A program made the translations under genes and the position numbers. A stretch of DNA of 64,000 nucleotides, taken from NCBI GenBank assembly GCA_041874755.1, contig CP102611.1:2294001-2358000 (forward strand), given 5' to 3'. Positions 1 to 9,921 of the stretch are shown piece by piece. The DNA is from Chitinibacter sp. SCUT-21 (lineage in GTDB: Bacteria > Pseudomonadota > Gammaproteobacteria > Burkholderiales > Chitinibacteraceae). Under the pieces are notes generated by a model. The model ran no database searches. It was not told the DNA's origin and saw only the letters and a list, made by a program, of their open reading frames with translations. How positions within the stretch are numbered: the first letter of the stretch is position 1; the number at the start of each line of letters is the position of its first letter.

Positions 1-1
1 A

Positions 2-736
2 ACTTCGGCCTCGATCGAGGAAATGTCTTCATCCATCAATCAAACCAGCGACAACGCCAAAGTTACCGAAAGCATCGCCAATAAAGCCGCGCGCGAAGCG
101 GCTGACGGTGGCGAAACTGTGCGCCATACCGTGACTGCAATGCGCCAAATCGCCGACAAAATCAGCATTATCGATGACATTGCCTATCAAACGAATCTGC
201 TCGCGCTCAACGCCGCGATTGAGGCTGCGCGTGCTGGCGAGCAAGGTAAAGGCTTTGCCGTGGTAGCGGCCGAAGTGCGTAAATTGGCCGAGCGCAGCCA
301 AGTGGCGGCGCAAGACATTGGCGAGGTGGCCAGCAGCAGCGTGAAACTGGCTGAACGCGCCGGTGAATTGCTCGAAGAGATGGTGCGCTCTAGCTCGAAA
401 ACGGCTGATTTGGTACAGGAAATCTCCGCCGCCGCCACCGAACAAGCCACTGGGGTGAATCAAGTTAATTCGGCTGTGCAGCAAATTAATACTGCCACCC
501 AGCAAAACTCGTCTTCGAGCGAAGAATTGGCATCTACCGCAGAAGAGTTGAGCGGTCAGGCCGAGAACCTGCAAGATTTGATTTCCTTCTTCCGCATTGA
601 TGACACCCCAATGCGTCGGCGTAATGGTGCGCGTCGTAGCAATGCGAATAACGGCTCCACCGCGGTGACAAAAAGTTATGTGCTAGGTAATAAAAGCAGT
701 TCGGATGTGGATGAAGGTGATTTCACCCGTTTCTAA
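2..736 (+). CDS. Methyl-accepting chemotaxis protein, C-terminal part (5' end outside window)
   Basis: This is the cytoplasmic signalling end of a chemoreceptor; the sensor, membrane and HAMP parts lie left of the window. The hairpin tip that docks CheA and CheW is intact ([20 protein letters not shown], then [18 protein letters not shown]), flanked by methylation helices. After the bundle ends at ISFFRI there is a Ser/Asn/Arg-rich linker of about 40 residues, and the protein ends in DFTRF. That fits the aromatic-x-x-aromatic pentapeptide that tethers CheR in some receptors, and cheR lies two genes downstream. The gene heads the visible cheW-cheR-cheB cluster. Identity as an MCP is certain; the ligand cannot be told. 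Confidence 0.97.
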   Translation, partial: TSASIEEMSSSINQTSDNAKVTESIANKAAREAADGGETVRHTVTAMRQIADKISIIDDIAYQTNLLALNAAIEAARAGEQGKGFAVVAAEVRKLAERSQVAAQDIGEVASSSVKLAERAGELLEEMVRSSSKTADLVQEISAAATEQATGVNQVNSAVQQINTATQQNSSSSEELASTAEELSGQAENLQDLISFFRIDDTPMRRRNGARRSNANNGSTAVTKSYVLGNKSSSDVDEGDFTRF

Positions 737-799
737 TGATGGTCAAGCAAGCGGTGCGCGAGTTGCACCGCCACGATTTGCACATCAAACAGGAGAAGC

Positions 800-1390
800 A
801 TGATGGGAGCATTAGCCCTCAAAACGGGAAAAAATCAAAGCGCAGCCACTGAAGTGCATTTGGATATTTCCCAATATTTAACCTTTCAATTGTGCGGCGA
901 AACCTTTGCCATCGGTATTTTGGCGATCAAAGAGTTATTGGAATATATGCCAATGACCCAAGTGCCAATGATGCCTAGCTTTGTGCGTGGGGTGATGAAT
1001 TTGCGCGGAGCTGTCGTGCCGGTGATTGATTTATCGCTGCGCTTTGGCAAGGGTGAAACCATGGTACAACGCCGTACTTGCGTGGTGATTGTTGAAGTTG
1101 AGCACGAAGGACAGCAGCAATATTTTGGTGTGTTAGTGGATGCTGTGCATGAAGTACTGGCGATTCCCGATTCAGACATCGTTGCCGCGCCGCAATTTGG
1201 CAATCACATTCGCAGCGACTTTATTGCTGGCATGGCAAAGGTGCAAAACAAGTTCGTTGTATTGCTTGATTTGAGTCGTGCCTTGTCGGTGGAAGAAATG
1301 TCGCAATTGGCGATGATCGATGAGGCTAGCTTGGAGTTCGCCGAGGAGATCGCGAGTGAGCATGGCAATGCGGAGCATGATGGGCTATGA
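800..1390 (+). CDS. cheW: Chemotaxis coupling protein CheW
   Basis: CheW links chemoreceptors to the CheA kinase at the cell pole. The 196-residue product contains one CheW/SH3-like domain (about residues 24-165) with the typical LTFQLCGETFAIGI start and the MNLRGAVVPVIDLSLRFG core motif. It has an N-terminal extension of about 20 residues and an acidic C-terminal tail, so it is slightly longer than the usual 150-170. An AGGAG site precedes two tandem ATG codons at 800 and 803; spacing favours the second. The stop overlaps the cheR start as ATGA, so the two genes are probably translationally coupled. Confidence 0.95.
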   Translation: MMGALALKTGKNQSAATEVHLDISQYLTFQLCGETFAIGILAIKELLEYMPMTQVPMMPSFVRGVMNLRGAVVPVIDLSLRFGKGETMVQRRTCVVIVEVEHEGQQQYFGVLVDAVHEVLAIPDSDIVAAPQFGNHIRSDFIAGMAKVQNKFVVLLDLSRALSVEEMSQLAMIDEASLEFAEEIASEHGNAEHDGL

Positions 1391-2190
1391 ATTTGAGCGA
1401 TGCGACGTTTCAGCGCTATAGCCAGTGGATGAAGGCACAAACAGGCGTACACCTGGCCGACATCAAAAAAACCTTGGTCAATCAGCGCTTGATGCGTCGC
1501 CTGCAAGCACGCAAAGTCGATACGTTTGAAGCCTATTTTCGGATTTTGACGCACAAAGATGAAGAGGCCGAGCGACAAATCGCGCTGGATTTACTCACGA
1601 CCCACGAAACATTTTTCTTTCGAGAGCCCAAGCATTTTGAATGGCTGAGGCTATTCCTAATGCGTCCACGCCCCAATTCGCAAGTTTTGCGGATTTGGAG
1701 TGCGGCGGCTTCCAGCGGGGAAGAGGTCTGGAGCATTGCCATGATGCTCTCTGATTGCATGGGAATGAATGGCAATTGGCAATTGTTGGGCACCGATATT
1801 AGTCAGCCCGTTCTGGATAAAGCGCGGGCGGGCCATTACGTGATGAATCGCTGCGATGGTATTCCACGCAACTATTTGAAAGAGTATTGCTTAAAAGGGC
1901 AGGGTAAGCAGGCGAATACCCTGTTAATCATGCGGGAATTACGTCACCGTGTTGATTTTAAAGTGATCAATTTGAACGAAGATTTGCCCAGTATGGCGCC
2001 ATTTGATGTGATTTTCTTGCGCAATGTGCTGATATATTTTGATGCGGACACCAAAATGAAAGTGGTGCAACGGTGTCTGCAAAGGCTGCAGCCCAATGGT
2101 TATCTCATCATTAGCCACTCAGAAAGTATTACGGGGATATTTTCCAATTTAAAACTGATTCAAGCTGGAATTTATCAAAAAATACAATAA
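1387..2190 (+). CDS. cheR: Chemotaxis protein methyltransferase CheR
   Basis: CheR transfers methyl groups from S-adenosylmethionine to receptor glutamates and is the adaptation partner of CheB. The 267-residue product has the helical N-domain with the THETFFFREPKHF signature (about residues 75-87). The SAM-binding loop follows as RIWSAAASSGEEVWSIAM, and then LGTDIS, FLRNVLIYF and SHSES, all as expected for CheR. It overlaps cheW by four bases. The MCP upstream ends in a possible CheR-tethering pentapeptide. No cheD or cheA is seen in this part of the window. Length and motifs are normal for the family. Confidence 0.96.
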   Translation: MNLSDATFQRYSQWMKAQTGVHLADIKKTLVNQRLMRRLQARKVDTFEAYFRILTHKDEEAERQIALDLLTTHETFFFREPKHFEWLRLFLMRPRPNSQVLRIWSAAASSGEEVWSIAMMLSDCMGMNGNWQLLGTDISQPVLDKARAGHYVMNRCDGIPRNYLKEYCLKGQGKQANTLLIMRELRHRVDFKVINLNEDLPSMAPFDVIFLRNVLIYFDADTKMKVVQRCLQRLQPNGYLIISHSESITGIFSNLKLIQAGIYQKIQ

Positions 2191-2232
2191 TCCCCTGCAA
2201 TGTGATGCCCGCATTGGGGGAGGGGAAGCAAA

Positions 2233-3339
2233 ATGGCGATACAAGTCATGCTGGTCGATGATTCGGCCGTGGTGCGGCAGGTGCTGACTCAGGTATTCAA
2301 TAGTGCCAGCGGCATTGAGGTGATGGATGTGGCGCATGACCCCATCATGGCAATGGAAAAACTGAAAAAACGTTGGCCCGATGTGATTGTGCTCGATGTG
2401 GAAATGCCAAAAATGGACGGCATTACCTTTTTGAAGCATTTGATGAGTACTCACCCCACGCCAGTGGTGATTTGTTCCTCGCTCACGCAAAAAGGCGCAG
2501 ACGTCAGTATGCAGGCCTTAGCGGCTGGTGCTGTCGATGTGATTGCCAAACCCACGGGTGGGGTGAAGTCTTTTCTGGAAGAAAATAGCAAAATGCTGAT
2601 TGATGCAGTGCGCGGCGCATCAATGGCAAAAATGAGTCAAGTTCATGCCGGATCGACTGCCAAATTAGTGAATAAATCAACGGATGGTGCGGCGGCGGTC
2701 ATTCCGAATGTCCGCGCTAAACTCAGTGCCGATGCAGTATTGGCTGCGCCAACGGGCAAGGCAGTGTTTTCTACGACCGAGCGGATTATTGCGATTGGAA
2801 CGTCGACGGGGGGCACACAAGCGCTGGAGTCGATCTTGACCCAATTACCCCGTACCTGCCCCGGTATTGCGATTGTGCAGCATATGCCAGAGCAATTTAC
2901 TGCGGCCTTTGCCAAACGTTTGAATTCAATTTGCCAAATTGAAGTCAAAGAGGCGGTTGATGGAGATCGGATCATCCCGGGACGCGCGATTATCGCCCCT
3001 GGTGGCCGCCATATGACGATTAAACGCAGTGGCGCTTTTTATCATGTCGAGGTAATTGATGGCCCGCCGGTGAGCCGCCACCGCCCTTCGGTGGATGTAT
3101 TGTTTCGCTCTGCCGCGAAATCGGCTGGCCGCAACGCCTGGGGCATCATCATGACCGGAATGGGGGATGATGGTGCGAAAGGTTTAAAAGAAATGCACGA
3201 CGTCGGAGCACACACTATCGCGCAAGATGAGAAAAGCTGCGTTGTTTTTGGGATGCCTAAAGAGGCGATCAAATTGGGTGCCGCGGCAGAAGTGATGCCA
3301 TTGGCGCAAATTACGCAATCCATTGCAAAACTCGGCTAA
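2233..3339 (+). CDS. cheB: Chemotaxis protein-glutamate methylesterase CheB, copy 1
   Basis: CheB removes receptor methyl groups and deamidates glutamines when phosphorylated by CheA. The 368-residue protein has an N-terminal receiver domain (VDDSAVVRQ; phospho-acceptor in [13 protein letters not shown], about residue 56; Lys in AKPTGG) and a linker. The C-terminal esterase domain carries the Ser-His-Asp elements [20 protein letters not shown] and [20 protein letters not shown] purine run precedes the ATG. It closely resembles the second CheB at 5879-7087, and each is followed by a REC-EAL gene, so the pair looks duplicated. Confidence 0.96.
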   Translation: MAIQVMLVDDSAVVRQVLTQVFNSASGIEVMDVAHDPIMAMEKLKKRWPDVIVLDVEMPKMDGITFLKHLMSTHPTPVVICSSLTQKGADVSMQALAAGAVDVIAKPTGGVKSFLEENSKMLIDAVRGASMAKMSQVHAGSTAKLVNKSTDGAAAVIPNVRAKLSADAVLAAPTGKAVFSTTERIIAIGTSTGGTQALESILTQLPRTCPGIAIVQHMPEQFTAAFAKRLNSICQIEVKEAVDGDRIIPGRAIIAPGGRHMTIKRSGAFYHVEVIDGPPVSRHRPSVDVLFRSAAKSAGRNAWGIIMTGMGDDGAKGLKEMHDVGAHTIAQDEKSCVVFGMPKEAIKLGAAAEVMPLAQITQSIAKLG

Positions 3340-3357
3340 TCCAAGGTGAAACGGGAC

Positions 3358-4578
3358 ATGCCAACCCCACATCCGCAATTAAAAACGGTCATTGTGGTCG
3401 ATGACTCCAAAATCCAAAACCAACATGCGGCAGAGGTCTGCCAAGACTGTGGGTTACAGGTATTGGGCGTCGCTTACGATGGTCTGCATGCCTTGGAATT
3501 ATTGAAATCAATGCCATCGTTGCCTGACCTAATGATTGTCGATCTGGATATGCCGGTGATGGATGGCATTTCGCTGATTCAGAAGTTAGCCGAAACGAAT
3601 CAATACAGTGCCTTGCTGATTCTCAGTGCCCGTGAAATTGCCTTATTGTCGTCGGTAAAAACGATGGTGAAGGCTTATGGTTTGCCGGTCGTGGATGCAT
3701 TACAAAAACCATTGAATAGCGATGAGTTAAACGCCGCTTTAACACGTTATCGTCAACGCGTGATTCCAAAAGCCCCGCTTGTGCATCAGCCTAAAGTCGT
3801 CGTGACGGTTGCAGATATTGTGCATGCGATTGTCAATAAAGAATTTGTCGCCTATTTCCAGCCCAAGATTTTTTTGAAAAATGGCATGATCAAAGGTGTA
3901 GAGGCGCTAGTTCGTTGGCAACATCCAGAGAAAGGGATGATTTACCCTGACGACTTTATCCCAATGGCTGAAGAGCATGGCTTGATTCATGATATCACCC
4001 TGCAAATGCTCGAATACACCTTGCACTGGCTCGATTATTGGGCGAGTTATGGCTTAACGTTAACCGTTGCGATCAACCTATCGGCGGGTGCTTTGACCGA
4101 TTTATCCTTGGTCGAGCAAATTAGTTCGATGGTCGAAAAGGCTGGCGTGTCCCCAAAACAAATTACGCTGGAAATTACTGAAACTGCAGTCATGGCCGAT
4201 GTGGCCTTATCGTTGACCACTTTAGCGCGGCTGCGCTTAAAAGGCTTTGGTCTTTCAATTGATGATTACGGCACCGGTTTTTCCTCAATGCAGCAGTTAT
4301 CACGGATTCCATTTACTGAGCTAAAAATTGATCGCTCTTTTGTCGATGGCGCCAGTGAAAGCTTGCAGCTAGAGCATATGGTGAATATCGCGATTGATAC
4401 CGCACGTACGATGGGGTTGAGCTGTGTGGCCGAAGGCGTAGAAACGCCGGCAGATTGGCAGTTATTAAAAGATTTGGGTTGTGATATTGCACAGGGTTAT
4501 TTAGCGGCAAAACCAATGCCTGGTGAAGCCTTGATTCCTTGGATTAAATCTGAAGGTAAACGGCTGCGAGATCTATAG
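3358..4578 (+). CDS. Response regulator with EAL cyclic-di-GMP phosphodiesterase domain
   Basis: The likely role is to hydrolyse cyclic-di-GMP in response to a phosphorelay, tying the chemosensory cluster to second-messenger signalling. Residues 1-130 form a receiver domain (VVDDSK; phospho-acceptor in MIVDLDMPVMDG; Lys in QKPLNS). From about 150 on is a complete EAL domain with the EALVRW signature, NLSAG, LEITETAVM, SIDDYGTGFSS, LKIDRSFV, AEGVET and AQGYLAAKPM. The metal- and base-catalysis residues are therefore present and activity is expected. A GTG at 3346 could extend the frame, but AAGGTG at 3343-3348 is placed nine bases before the ATG at 3358, so I chose that start. It lies 18 bases after cheB. 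Confidence 0.93.
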   Translation: MPTPHPQLKTVIVVDDSKIQNQHAAEVCQDCGLQVLGVAYDGLHALELLKSMPSLPDLMIVDLDMPVMDGISLIQKLAETNQYSALLILSAREIALLSSVKTMVKAYGLPVVDALQKPLNSDELNAALTRYRQRVIPKAPLVHQPKVVVTVADIVHAIVNKEFVAYFQPKIFLKNGMIKGVEALVRWQHPEKGMIYPDDFIPMAEEHGLIHDITLQMLEYTLHWLDYWASYGLTLTVAINLSAGALTDLSLVEQISSMVEKAGVSPKQITLEITETAVMADVALSLTTLARLRLKGFGLSIDDYGTGFSSMQQLSRIPFTELKIDRSFVDGASESLQLEHMVNIAIDTARTMGLSCVAEGVETPADWQLLKDLGCDIAQGYLAAKPMPGEALIPWIKSEGKRLRDL

Positions 4579-4638
4579 GTATTGCTATCAATGCATTGCC
4601 AATACTGATCTTTGGTTGCATACCTTAATGGGGTAGTG

Positions 4639-5889
4639 ATGAACAGATTGAGCTTAAAGGCGAAGTTCTGCGGTTTGGCGCTCCTCAGCCTGATATTGAT
4701 GTTGCTACTGGGATTATTCGCTCTCTGGACTTTCCAACAGCTGCTGGATCGTGAAGAAGCTCGCCAAGAACATATGCGTGTGATTACTCAAGCCGACAAA
4801 GCCTTGCTTGATGGCGGCTTAATGTTTAAGCAGCAAGTGCAGAGTTGGAAAAATATGCTGCTGCGCGCATCAAAGCCGCAGGAATATGCCACACAGAAAG
4901 ATAAATTTATGACTTTTGAGCGGCAAGTGCAGCACGCTCTAACAAGCGCCCGCGACATGGCCGGCTTGACCCGACAGCAGCAACAGGACTTCGATGCCTT
5001 AATACTGGCGCACAAGCATTTGGGCGAATCGTATCGGCAAGCTTTGCAGCGCATCGATGTGAATAACCCCGCATCCGCGCTGGAGGTGGATAGCTTAGTC
5101 AAAGGCATTGATCAGCCCTTTACCGACGCATTGCAGGCGCAAATTGCAACCCACGCTCACAGCTATGCAGTGCTACAGTCGCAAGACGCCAAAGCCACCT
5201 TGGCAGATTTAGCACAGGCGCGGCAGCAAATAGTGCGGCTGATTATCTTGTGCATTGTGCTGTTATTTTTGGCCTTGTACTTTATTTTATCGAGCGTACT
5301 ACGCCAAATTGGTGGAGAGCCGCGCTATGTTGAAGTCATCGCAAAATCGGTGGCCGAAGGTGATCTCACCGTTAAAATTCCCAATCATTATTCGCCAAGT
5401 ATTTTGTCGCATTTGCAGACTATGGTGGAGCAACTCTCCGATCATATCGTGAATGTCATTCACACCAGCCGAGCGCTTGAGAAGCTTTCAGGGCAGGTGG
5501 ATCAGGCCGCGGCAGAATTGGCGCGTAATGCCAATGAGCAGGCGATTGCTGTCGAGCAAAATAGCTCGGCGCTCGAGCAAACCTTGGTGACGGTGCATCA
5601 AAACACTCGGCACAGCCAGTTATTATCACGCTTGCTTGATATGTCGCCCGAAGTGGCCGACCTGATCGATGAAATTAACTATGCATCGAAAGAGCAAACC
5701 AGTAGTTTGCAGCATGCAAGTCATAATCTGATGCGATTGGCGCAAGTAACGCAACAAAATGCCCAGCAATCTGAAAAGCTCAGTTTGGCTGCGAGTAGCT
5801 TGGCGGCGCAAACGCGGGATCTTGATGACTTAATCGGCCGCTTTAAAACCAACCGTCATCATGCGCGGGAGAAACGACATGGCCATTAA
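4639..5889 (+). CDS. MCP-like membrane protein lacking the signalling hairpin tip
   Basis: The N-terminus has a transmembrane helix (about residues 10-32), a helical periplasmic-type domain to about 195, a second membrane helix ([16 protein letters not shown]) and a HAMP-like segment ([14 protein letters not shown]). The cytoplasmic helices look like the outer methylation bundle of an MCP ([18 protein letters not shown], then [19 protein letters not shown]). The highly conserved kinase-docking tip, normally around a [22 protein letters not shown] motif, is absent. The two arms are joined directly by a short stretch ([12 protein letters not shown]). It should therefore not couple to CheA/CheW in the normal way. 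It could be a decayed receptor or a decoy. The start follows a GGGG run; the frame extends upstream to 4612. It overlaps the second cheB by 11 bases. Confidence 0.85.
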   Translation: MNRLSLKAKFCGLALLSLILMLLLGLFALWTFQQLLDREEARQEHMRVITQADKALLDGGLMFKQQVQSWKNMLLRASKPQEYATQKDKFMTFERQVQHALTSARDMAGLTRQQQQDFDALILAHKHLGESYRQALQRIDVNNPASALEVDSLVKGIDQPFTDALQAQIATHAHSYAVLQSQDAKATLADLAQARQQIVRLIILCIVLLFLALYFILSSVLRQIGGEPRYVEVIAKSVAEGDLTVKIPNHYSPSILSHLQTMVEQLSDHIVNVIHTSRALEKLSGQVDQAAAELARNANEQAIAVEQNSSALEQTLVTVHQNTRHSQLLSRLLDMSPEVADLIDEINYASKEQTSSLQHASHNLMRLAQVTQQNAQQSEKLSLAASSLAAQTRDLDDLIGRFKTNRHHAREKRHGH

Positions 5890-7087
5890 AGTCATGATTG
5901 TCGATGATTCATCAATCGTGCGGCAGTTAGTGCAGGAAGTCCTCAGCAAAGAGCGTGATATTGAAGTGATTGCGACCGCATTTGACCCAATTTTTGCTCG
6001 GGAAAAAATGAATAAGCAATGGCCTGATGTGTTATTGCTTGATATCGAAATGCCGCGCATGGATGGAATTACCTTTCTTAAACAAATTATGGCGGAGCGT
6101 CCCACGCCCGTGGTGATTTGTTCGTCGCTTACTGAAAAGAATGCTAATTTGACCATGCAGGCACTTTCTGCTGGCGCCTTGGGGGTGATCAACAAGCCCG
6201 CTATTGGGTTTAAGGATTATATTCAAGATTCGAGTGCCGATTTAATCACCGCAATTCGTGCCGCTGCGCAGGCCAAAATGTCACGAGTGCGTACCGAAGC
6301 GCTCGTTCCTCCCCCCAGTAAACCCAAGCCGCTACCGACGAAACCTAGCCCAAGCGATCCTTTTAAGCGCGCCACGCCAGTGGCCCCAGCTTCGGCTTCC
6401 AGCTCCAGTTTTGCCCAGCAAGCAGCGAGTAAATTTAGCGGCATGAATGAGCGCATGGGCTCACCCAAATTGAGCGCCGACTCGCTACTCCAAGCCCCCA
6501 GTCAGGCGGAGCGCATCCCCGCCACGGCCAAAATTATTGCGATTGGTACATCAACGGGCGGAACGCAGGCCTTGGAAGCGATTTTGCCCAGATTGAAGAG
6601 CAATTGCCCCGGCTTGGCGATTGTGCAGCATATGCCCGAACGTTTTACCGCCAGCTTTGCCACCCGGCTCAATAGCTTGTGCGAGATCGAAGTGCGTGAA
6701 GCGCAAAATAACGACAAAATTTTGCCCGGTTTGGCCTTAATTGCGCCGGGGGGGAAACATTTAGTGATTCGGCGCAGTGGGAGTCAATACTATGTGGAGG
6801 TGATGGATGGGCCGCTGATTACCCGTCATCGCCCATCGGTCGATGTGTTATTTCGATCTGCCGCCTTAGCGGCAGGTCCCAATGCTGTGGGCTATATTTT
6901 GACAGGCATGGGCGACGATGGCGCGAAGGGGTTGAAGGAAATGAGCGATGCTGGCGCGATTACGTATGCGCAAAATGAAGAAACCTGTGTGGTGTTTGGT
7001 ATGCCTAAAGAGGCCATTTTACAAGGCGGCGCCTCAGAAGTGATCGCCTTGGAAGAGGTTGCCAATTCGATTGCTCGTTATCGTTAA
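5879..7087 (+). CDS. cheB: Chemotaxis protein-glutamate methylesterase CheB, copy 2
   Basis: A second CheB with the same architecture as the one at 2233. The receiver is [12 protein letters not shown] with its phospho-acceptor in [14 protein letters not shown]. The esterase triad elements are [20 protein letters not shown] and [11 protein letters not shown]. The linker between domains (about residues 140-215) is longer than in copy 1 and rich in Pro, Ser and Ala. An ATG at 5861 is in frame, but GGGAGA at 5867-5872 positions the ATG at 5879, which also matches the start of copy 1. The start lies inside the end of the MCP-like gene, suggesting coupled translation. Both copies retain catalytic residues. 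Confidence 0.95.
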   Translation: MAIKVMIVDDSSIVRQLVQEVLSKERDIEVIATAFDPIFAREKMNKQWPDVLLLDIEMPRMDGITFLKQIMAERPTPVVICSSLTEKNANLTMQALSAGALGVINKPAIGFKDYIQDSSADLITAIRAAAQAKMSRVRTEALVPPPSKPKPLPTKPSPSDPFKRATPVAPASASSSSFAQQAASKFSGMNERMGSPKLSADSLLQAPSQAERIPATAKIIAIGTSTGGTQALEAILPRLKSNCPGLAIVQHMPERFTASFATRLNSLCEIEVREAQNNDKILPGLALIAPGGKHLVIRRSGSQYYVEVMDGPLITRHRPSVDVLFRSAALAAGPNAVGYILTGMGDDGAKGLKEMSDAGAITYAQNEETCVVFGMPKEAILQGGASEVIALEEVANSIARYR

Positions 7088-7159
7088 CAATCAGCAGTGA
7101 TTGACTCAATTCACTGTATTTTCATCTATATTGAATGACCGCTTGATCGGAGTGCAACA

Positions 7160-8407
7160 GTGAGTATGCCTGAGCTATCGAACAATCAACCGATGCGCAT
7201 CATGGTGGTTGACGATTCAAAAGTACAACTTCAGTTCGCTGTAGATCTGTGTACTGCACAGGGCTGGTCGGTTGTTGAGATGGCTTCCGATGGGCTGGAG
7301 GCATTGCTAAAATTAAAGCAATTGGGTGATGAGTCGCTCGATTTGTTATTGCTTGACTTAGAAATGCCTGGCTTGAATGGGATTGATTTATTGCAAGAGC
7401 TTGCTCGGTTAAAGCTGACCTTACCCATCTGCATTTTGAGTTCACGTGAATTGGGATTACTTGAATCGGTTAGCCAAATGGGCTTGCAGTTGGGCTTGAA
7501 CATTATTCAAGCGATTCAAAAACCGCTACAAGAGCAGGCCCTTAAATCATTGCGCTTCTCGCCACAAGTGCAGATAAATGCGGCAATCACAAGTCTGAGT
7601 TCCGAAGATTTTCAGGCGGCGCGTGGTAATTTACAAACTCGCTATACACCATGCGTATCGCTCGATACAGGGCTCATCCATCATTTAGTGGCCCGTTTGG
7701 TTTGGATTCATCCGCAGCTTGGTATGCTCAGCCCACGTCAATACGCGCTTGAAATTCAATCCGACCGACTTTTTCTGCAAACAATGCAGCAGCATCATGA
7801 AGAAGTATTCGCGCAAATTCAGTCTTGGAAGTCGAGTGGATCTTCGATGGCTGTACAGCTCGATTTGCCATGGCAAAGTATGAGCCGAGCGCTGCACGCC
7901 CGTAATTTACTCAACCAAATTCAGGATTTAGGTATTCTGGAAACAAAGTTGACTTTTGAAATCGAGATGCCGCTGAATGATGGTGAATTTACCCAGCATT
8001 TAAGTGCTCTTAATTTATTACGCATTCAAAATGTGGGCTTGGCGATTCGCGATTGCGCATTGGAATTTGATTGGGTCAAGCAAGTACGGCAAGTGCCGTT
8101 TAATCACTTGGTCTTGGCTTGCGATGCCTTGGCTCAGCGTGAGCATGATTCGCTGCTGCCCATTTTGCTCGAGAATACAGTTCGTTTAGCGCGGCAGCTG
8201 AATATGAACGTGCACGCCGAGGGACTCAATACACTCCAAGACTGGACATTTTTGCGTCAAATGGGTTGTCACTCAGCCCAAGGCGCCTTGGCGGGTAATT
8301 TAATGCGCGCTGAAGATGTGATTCCATGGATGAAAGAAAACTTGGCTTCACTGCGGCAGTTGGCTGAGCAAGCGCATTCGGTGCCGAGCAGCATAGCGCA
8401 TCATTAA
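7160..8407 (+). CDS. Response regulator with degenerate EAL domain
   Basis: This is a paralogue of the REC-EAL protein at 3358. Residues 1-130 form an intact receiver (MVVDDSK; phospho-acceptor in LLLLDLEMPGLNG; Lys in IQKPLQ). The C-terminal half keeps the EAL fold's spacing, but the catalytic signatures are lost. The EALVRW position reads ARLVW, DDYGTG is replaced by IRDCALEF, and LKIDRSF by LVLACDAL. Only AEGLNT and AQGALAG still resemble the family. It is probably a cyclic-di-GMP binder or protein-interaction module rather than an enzyme. GGAG at 7149-7152 supports the GTG start at 7160 over the ATG at 7166. Its stop overlaps that of the converging gene. Confidence 0.9.
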   Translation: MSMPELSNNQPMRIMVVDDSKVQLQFAVDLCTAQGWSVVEMASDGLEALLKLKQLGDESLDLLLLDLEMPGLNGIDLLQELARLKLTLPICILSSRELGLLESVSQMGLQLGLNIIQAIQKPLQEQALKSLRFSPQVQINAAITSLSSEDFQAARGNLQTRYTPCVSLDTGLIHHLVARLVWIHPQLGMLSPRQYALEIQSDRLFLQTMQQHHEEVFAQIQSWKSSGSSMAVQLDLPWQSMSRALHARNLLNQIQDLGILETKLTFEIEMPLNDGEFTQHLSALNLLRIQNVGLAIRDCALEFDWVKQVRQVPFNHLVLACDALAQREHDSLLPILLENTVRLARQLNMNVHAEGLNTLQDWTFLRQMGCHSAQGALAGNLMRAEDVIPWMKENLASLRQLAEQAHSVPSSIAHH

Positions 8408-9666
8408 CCATAGCGTTGCTGAGCAACCACAGCTAAACCACATCCCACACTGCCAAAGTGATCCCCTTCAACAGTACGCGCGCTTGGAAAGGCTGCTGCT
8501 AAGGTATGGCGTAGCGCCGGTACGGCTGACGAGCCGCCAGTGAAGAACAAGGTGTTGACCGCTTCAGGGGCAACACCGGCTTGGCTCAAGGTTGCCAGCG
8601 CGGCGTTGCAAACGCGACGTGTCTCTTGCGCAATTGCATTTTCAAACGTACCGCGACTAATTTGTGCCACCAAACCTTTTTCAGCTTCTGCCAAATCCAA
8701 TTCGGTCATCAATTGATCGGATAGTGCAATTTTGGCCGCTTCAACGCGCATCGCCAAATGATGACCCGCTTGATGTCGTACCACATTCAATAGCCGCTCA
8801 AAGCGAATTTTATCGACGACTTCGGGCGAAATATCCTGAAAAGTGCGCCACATTTTGCGTGTATAGGCAAAATTGATGGTATGCCATGTGGCGAGTTGAA
8901 AAAATACGCTATTGGGAAATTCGGCGTTATTGCTCAGTAAAGAGCCCATGCCTAGCTCTGGCATCACGCCAGAGAGTGATAGGCGCTTATCAAAATCTGT
9001 ACCCCCAATATGTACCCCGCCACTAGCCAACAAATCTGATGATCGGTCGGCCATACCCCTGCGTTCAGGTGATAGACGCACGAGTGAGAAATCGGAAGTG
9101 CCGCCGCCAATATCGACAATCAGGACTAATTCTTCTTTTTCGATGCGTTGTTCGTAATCATGCGCCGCAGCAATCGGCTCGAACTGAAAGCTGACTTCTT
9201 TAAAACCTAGTCCACGCGCAATTTCTTCCAATGTGGCTTGAGCTTGATCGTCTGCAGCTTGATCGTCATCGACAAAATGAACTGGGCGGCCTAGCACCAC
9301 AGCATCAAACTGTTGAGATGCCGATTGTTCGGCGCGGCGTTTTACTTCACCGATAAGTTGGCCAATCAAATTTTTGAATGACAAATGGCGCCCGCCAATT
9401 TCGGTACCGGCATCCATCAAGCTGCTGCCGAGTAGGCTCTTCATCGAGCGCATTAAGCGGCCCTCATAGCCCTCAAGGTATTCAGCTAGCGCTGCTCGCC
9501 CAAATGCCATGGTGTCTTCTTCTACATTGAAGAAAACAGCAGAAGGTAAAGTTAATTTACCTTCTTCCAGCGCTAGCAAATGTGCGCCACTGGCGGCCAC
9601 TATCCCTGCGGTTGAGTTGGAGGTGCCAAAATCGATACCGCAAGCAGAAGCAAATTTTTGAGTCAT
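8404..9666 (-). CDS. Hsp70-family (YegD-like) ATPase
   Basis: The product of about 420 residues has the actin/Hsp70 nucleotide-binding fold without the C-terminal peptide-binding domain of DnaK, as in the YegD group. Signatures seen are GIDFGTSNSTAG (phosphate loop 1, near the N-terminus), LIVDIGGGTSDFSLVRL (phosphate loop 2) and FFTGGSSAVPALR (adenosine motif). The substrate and partner are unknown. The open frame extends to 9771, but family members begin just before the GIDFGTS motif, so I chose the ATG at 9666; no clear ribosome site is seen there. It converges on the degenerate EAL gene with overlapping stop codons. Confidence 0.88.
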   Translation of the reverse strand: MTQKFASACGIDFGTSNSTAGIVAASGAHLLALEEGKLTLPSAVFFNVEEDTMAFGRAALAEYLEGYEGRLMRSMKSLLGSSLMDAGTEIGGRHLSFKNLIGQLIGEVKRRAEQSASQQFDAVVLGRPVHFVDDDQAADDQAQATLEEIARGLGFKEVSFQFEPIAAAHDYEQRIEKEELVLIVDIGGGTSDFSLVRLSPERRGMADRSSDLLASGGVHIGGTDFDKRLSLSGVMPELGMGSLLSNNAEFPNSVFFQLATWHTINFAYTRKMWRTFQDISPEVVDKIRFERLLNVVRHQAGHHLAMRVEAAKIALSDQLMTELDLAEAEKGLVAQISRGTFENAIAQETRRVCNAALATLSQAGVAPEAVNTLFFTGGSSAVPALRHTLAAAFPSARTVEGDHFGSVGCGLAVVAQQRYG

Positions 9667-9921
9667 GTGAATAGACGCGCGCGCAAAAGAAATGCGGATT
9701 GCATTCTTTGGCAACGAAAACGAACAATGGAAAGGGCGTGGAAGCCTACGCTGCTTACGCAGTAACGTCAAATCGGCCAGCTTAGCGTGATCGCGACTCC
9801 TTGAGTCCAGCTAAATAGAGACTTACGCGGTTTTGATGATGATTTACAGTGAATTGAGCATCTGACACTACTATTTTTGCAATACAATAGCATTTGGGCT
9901 GATATTGGATTTGGGCAAGCG

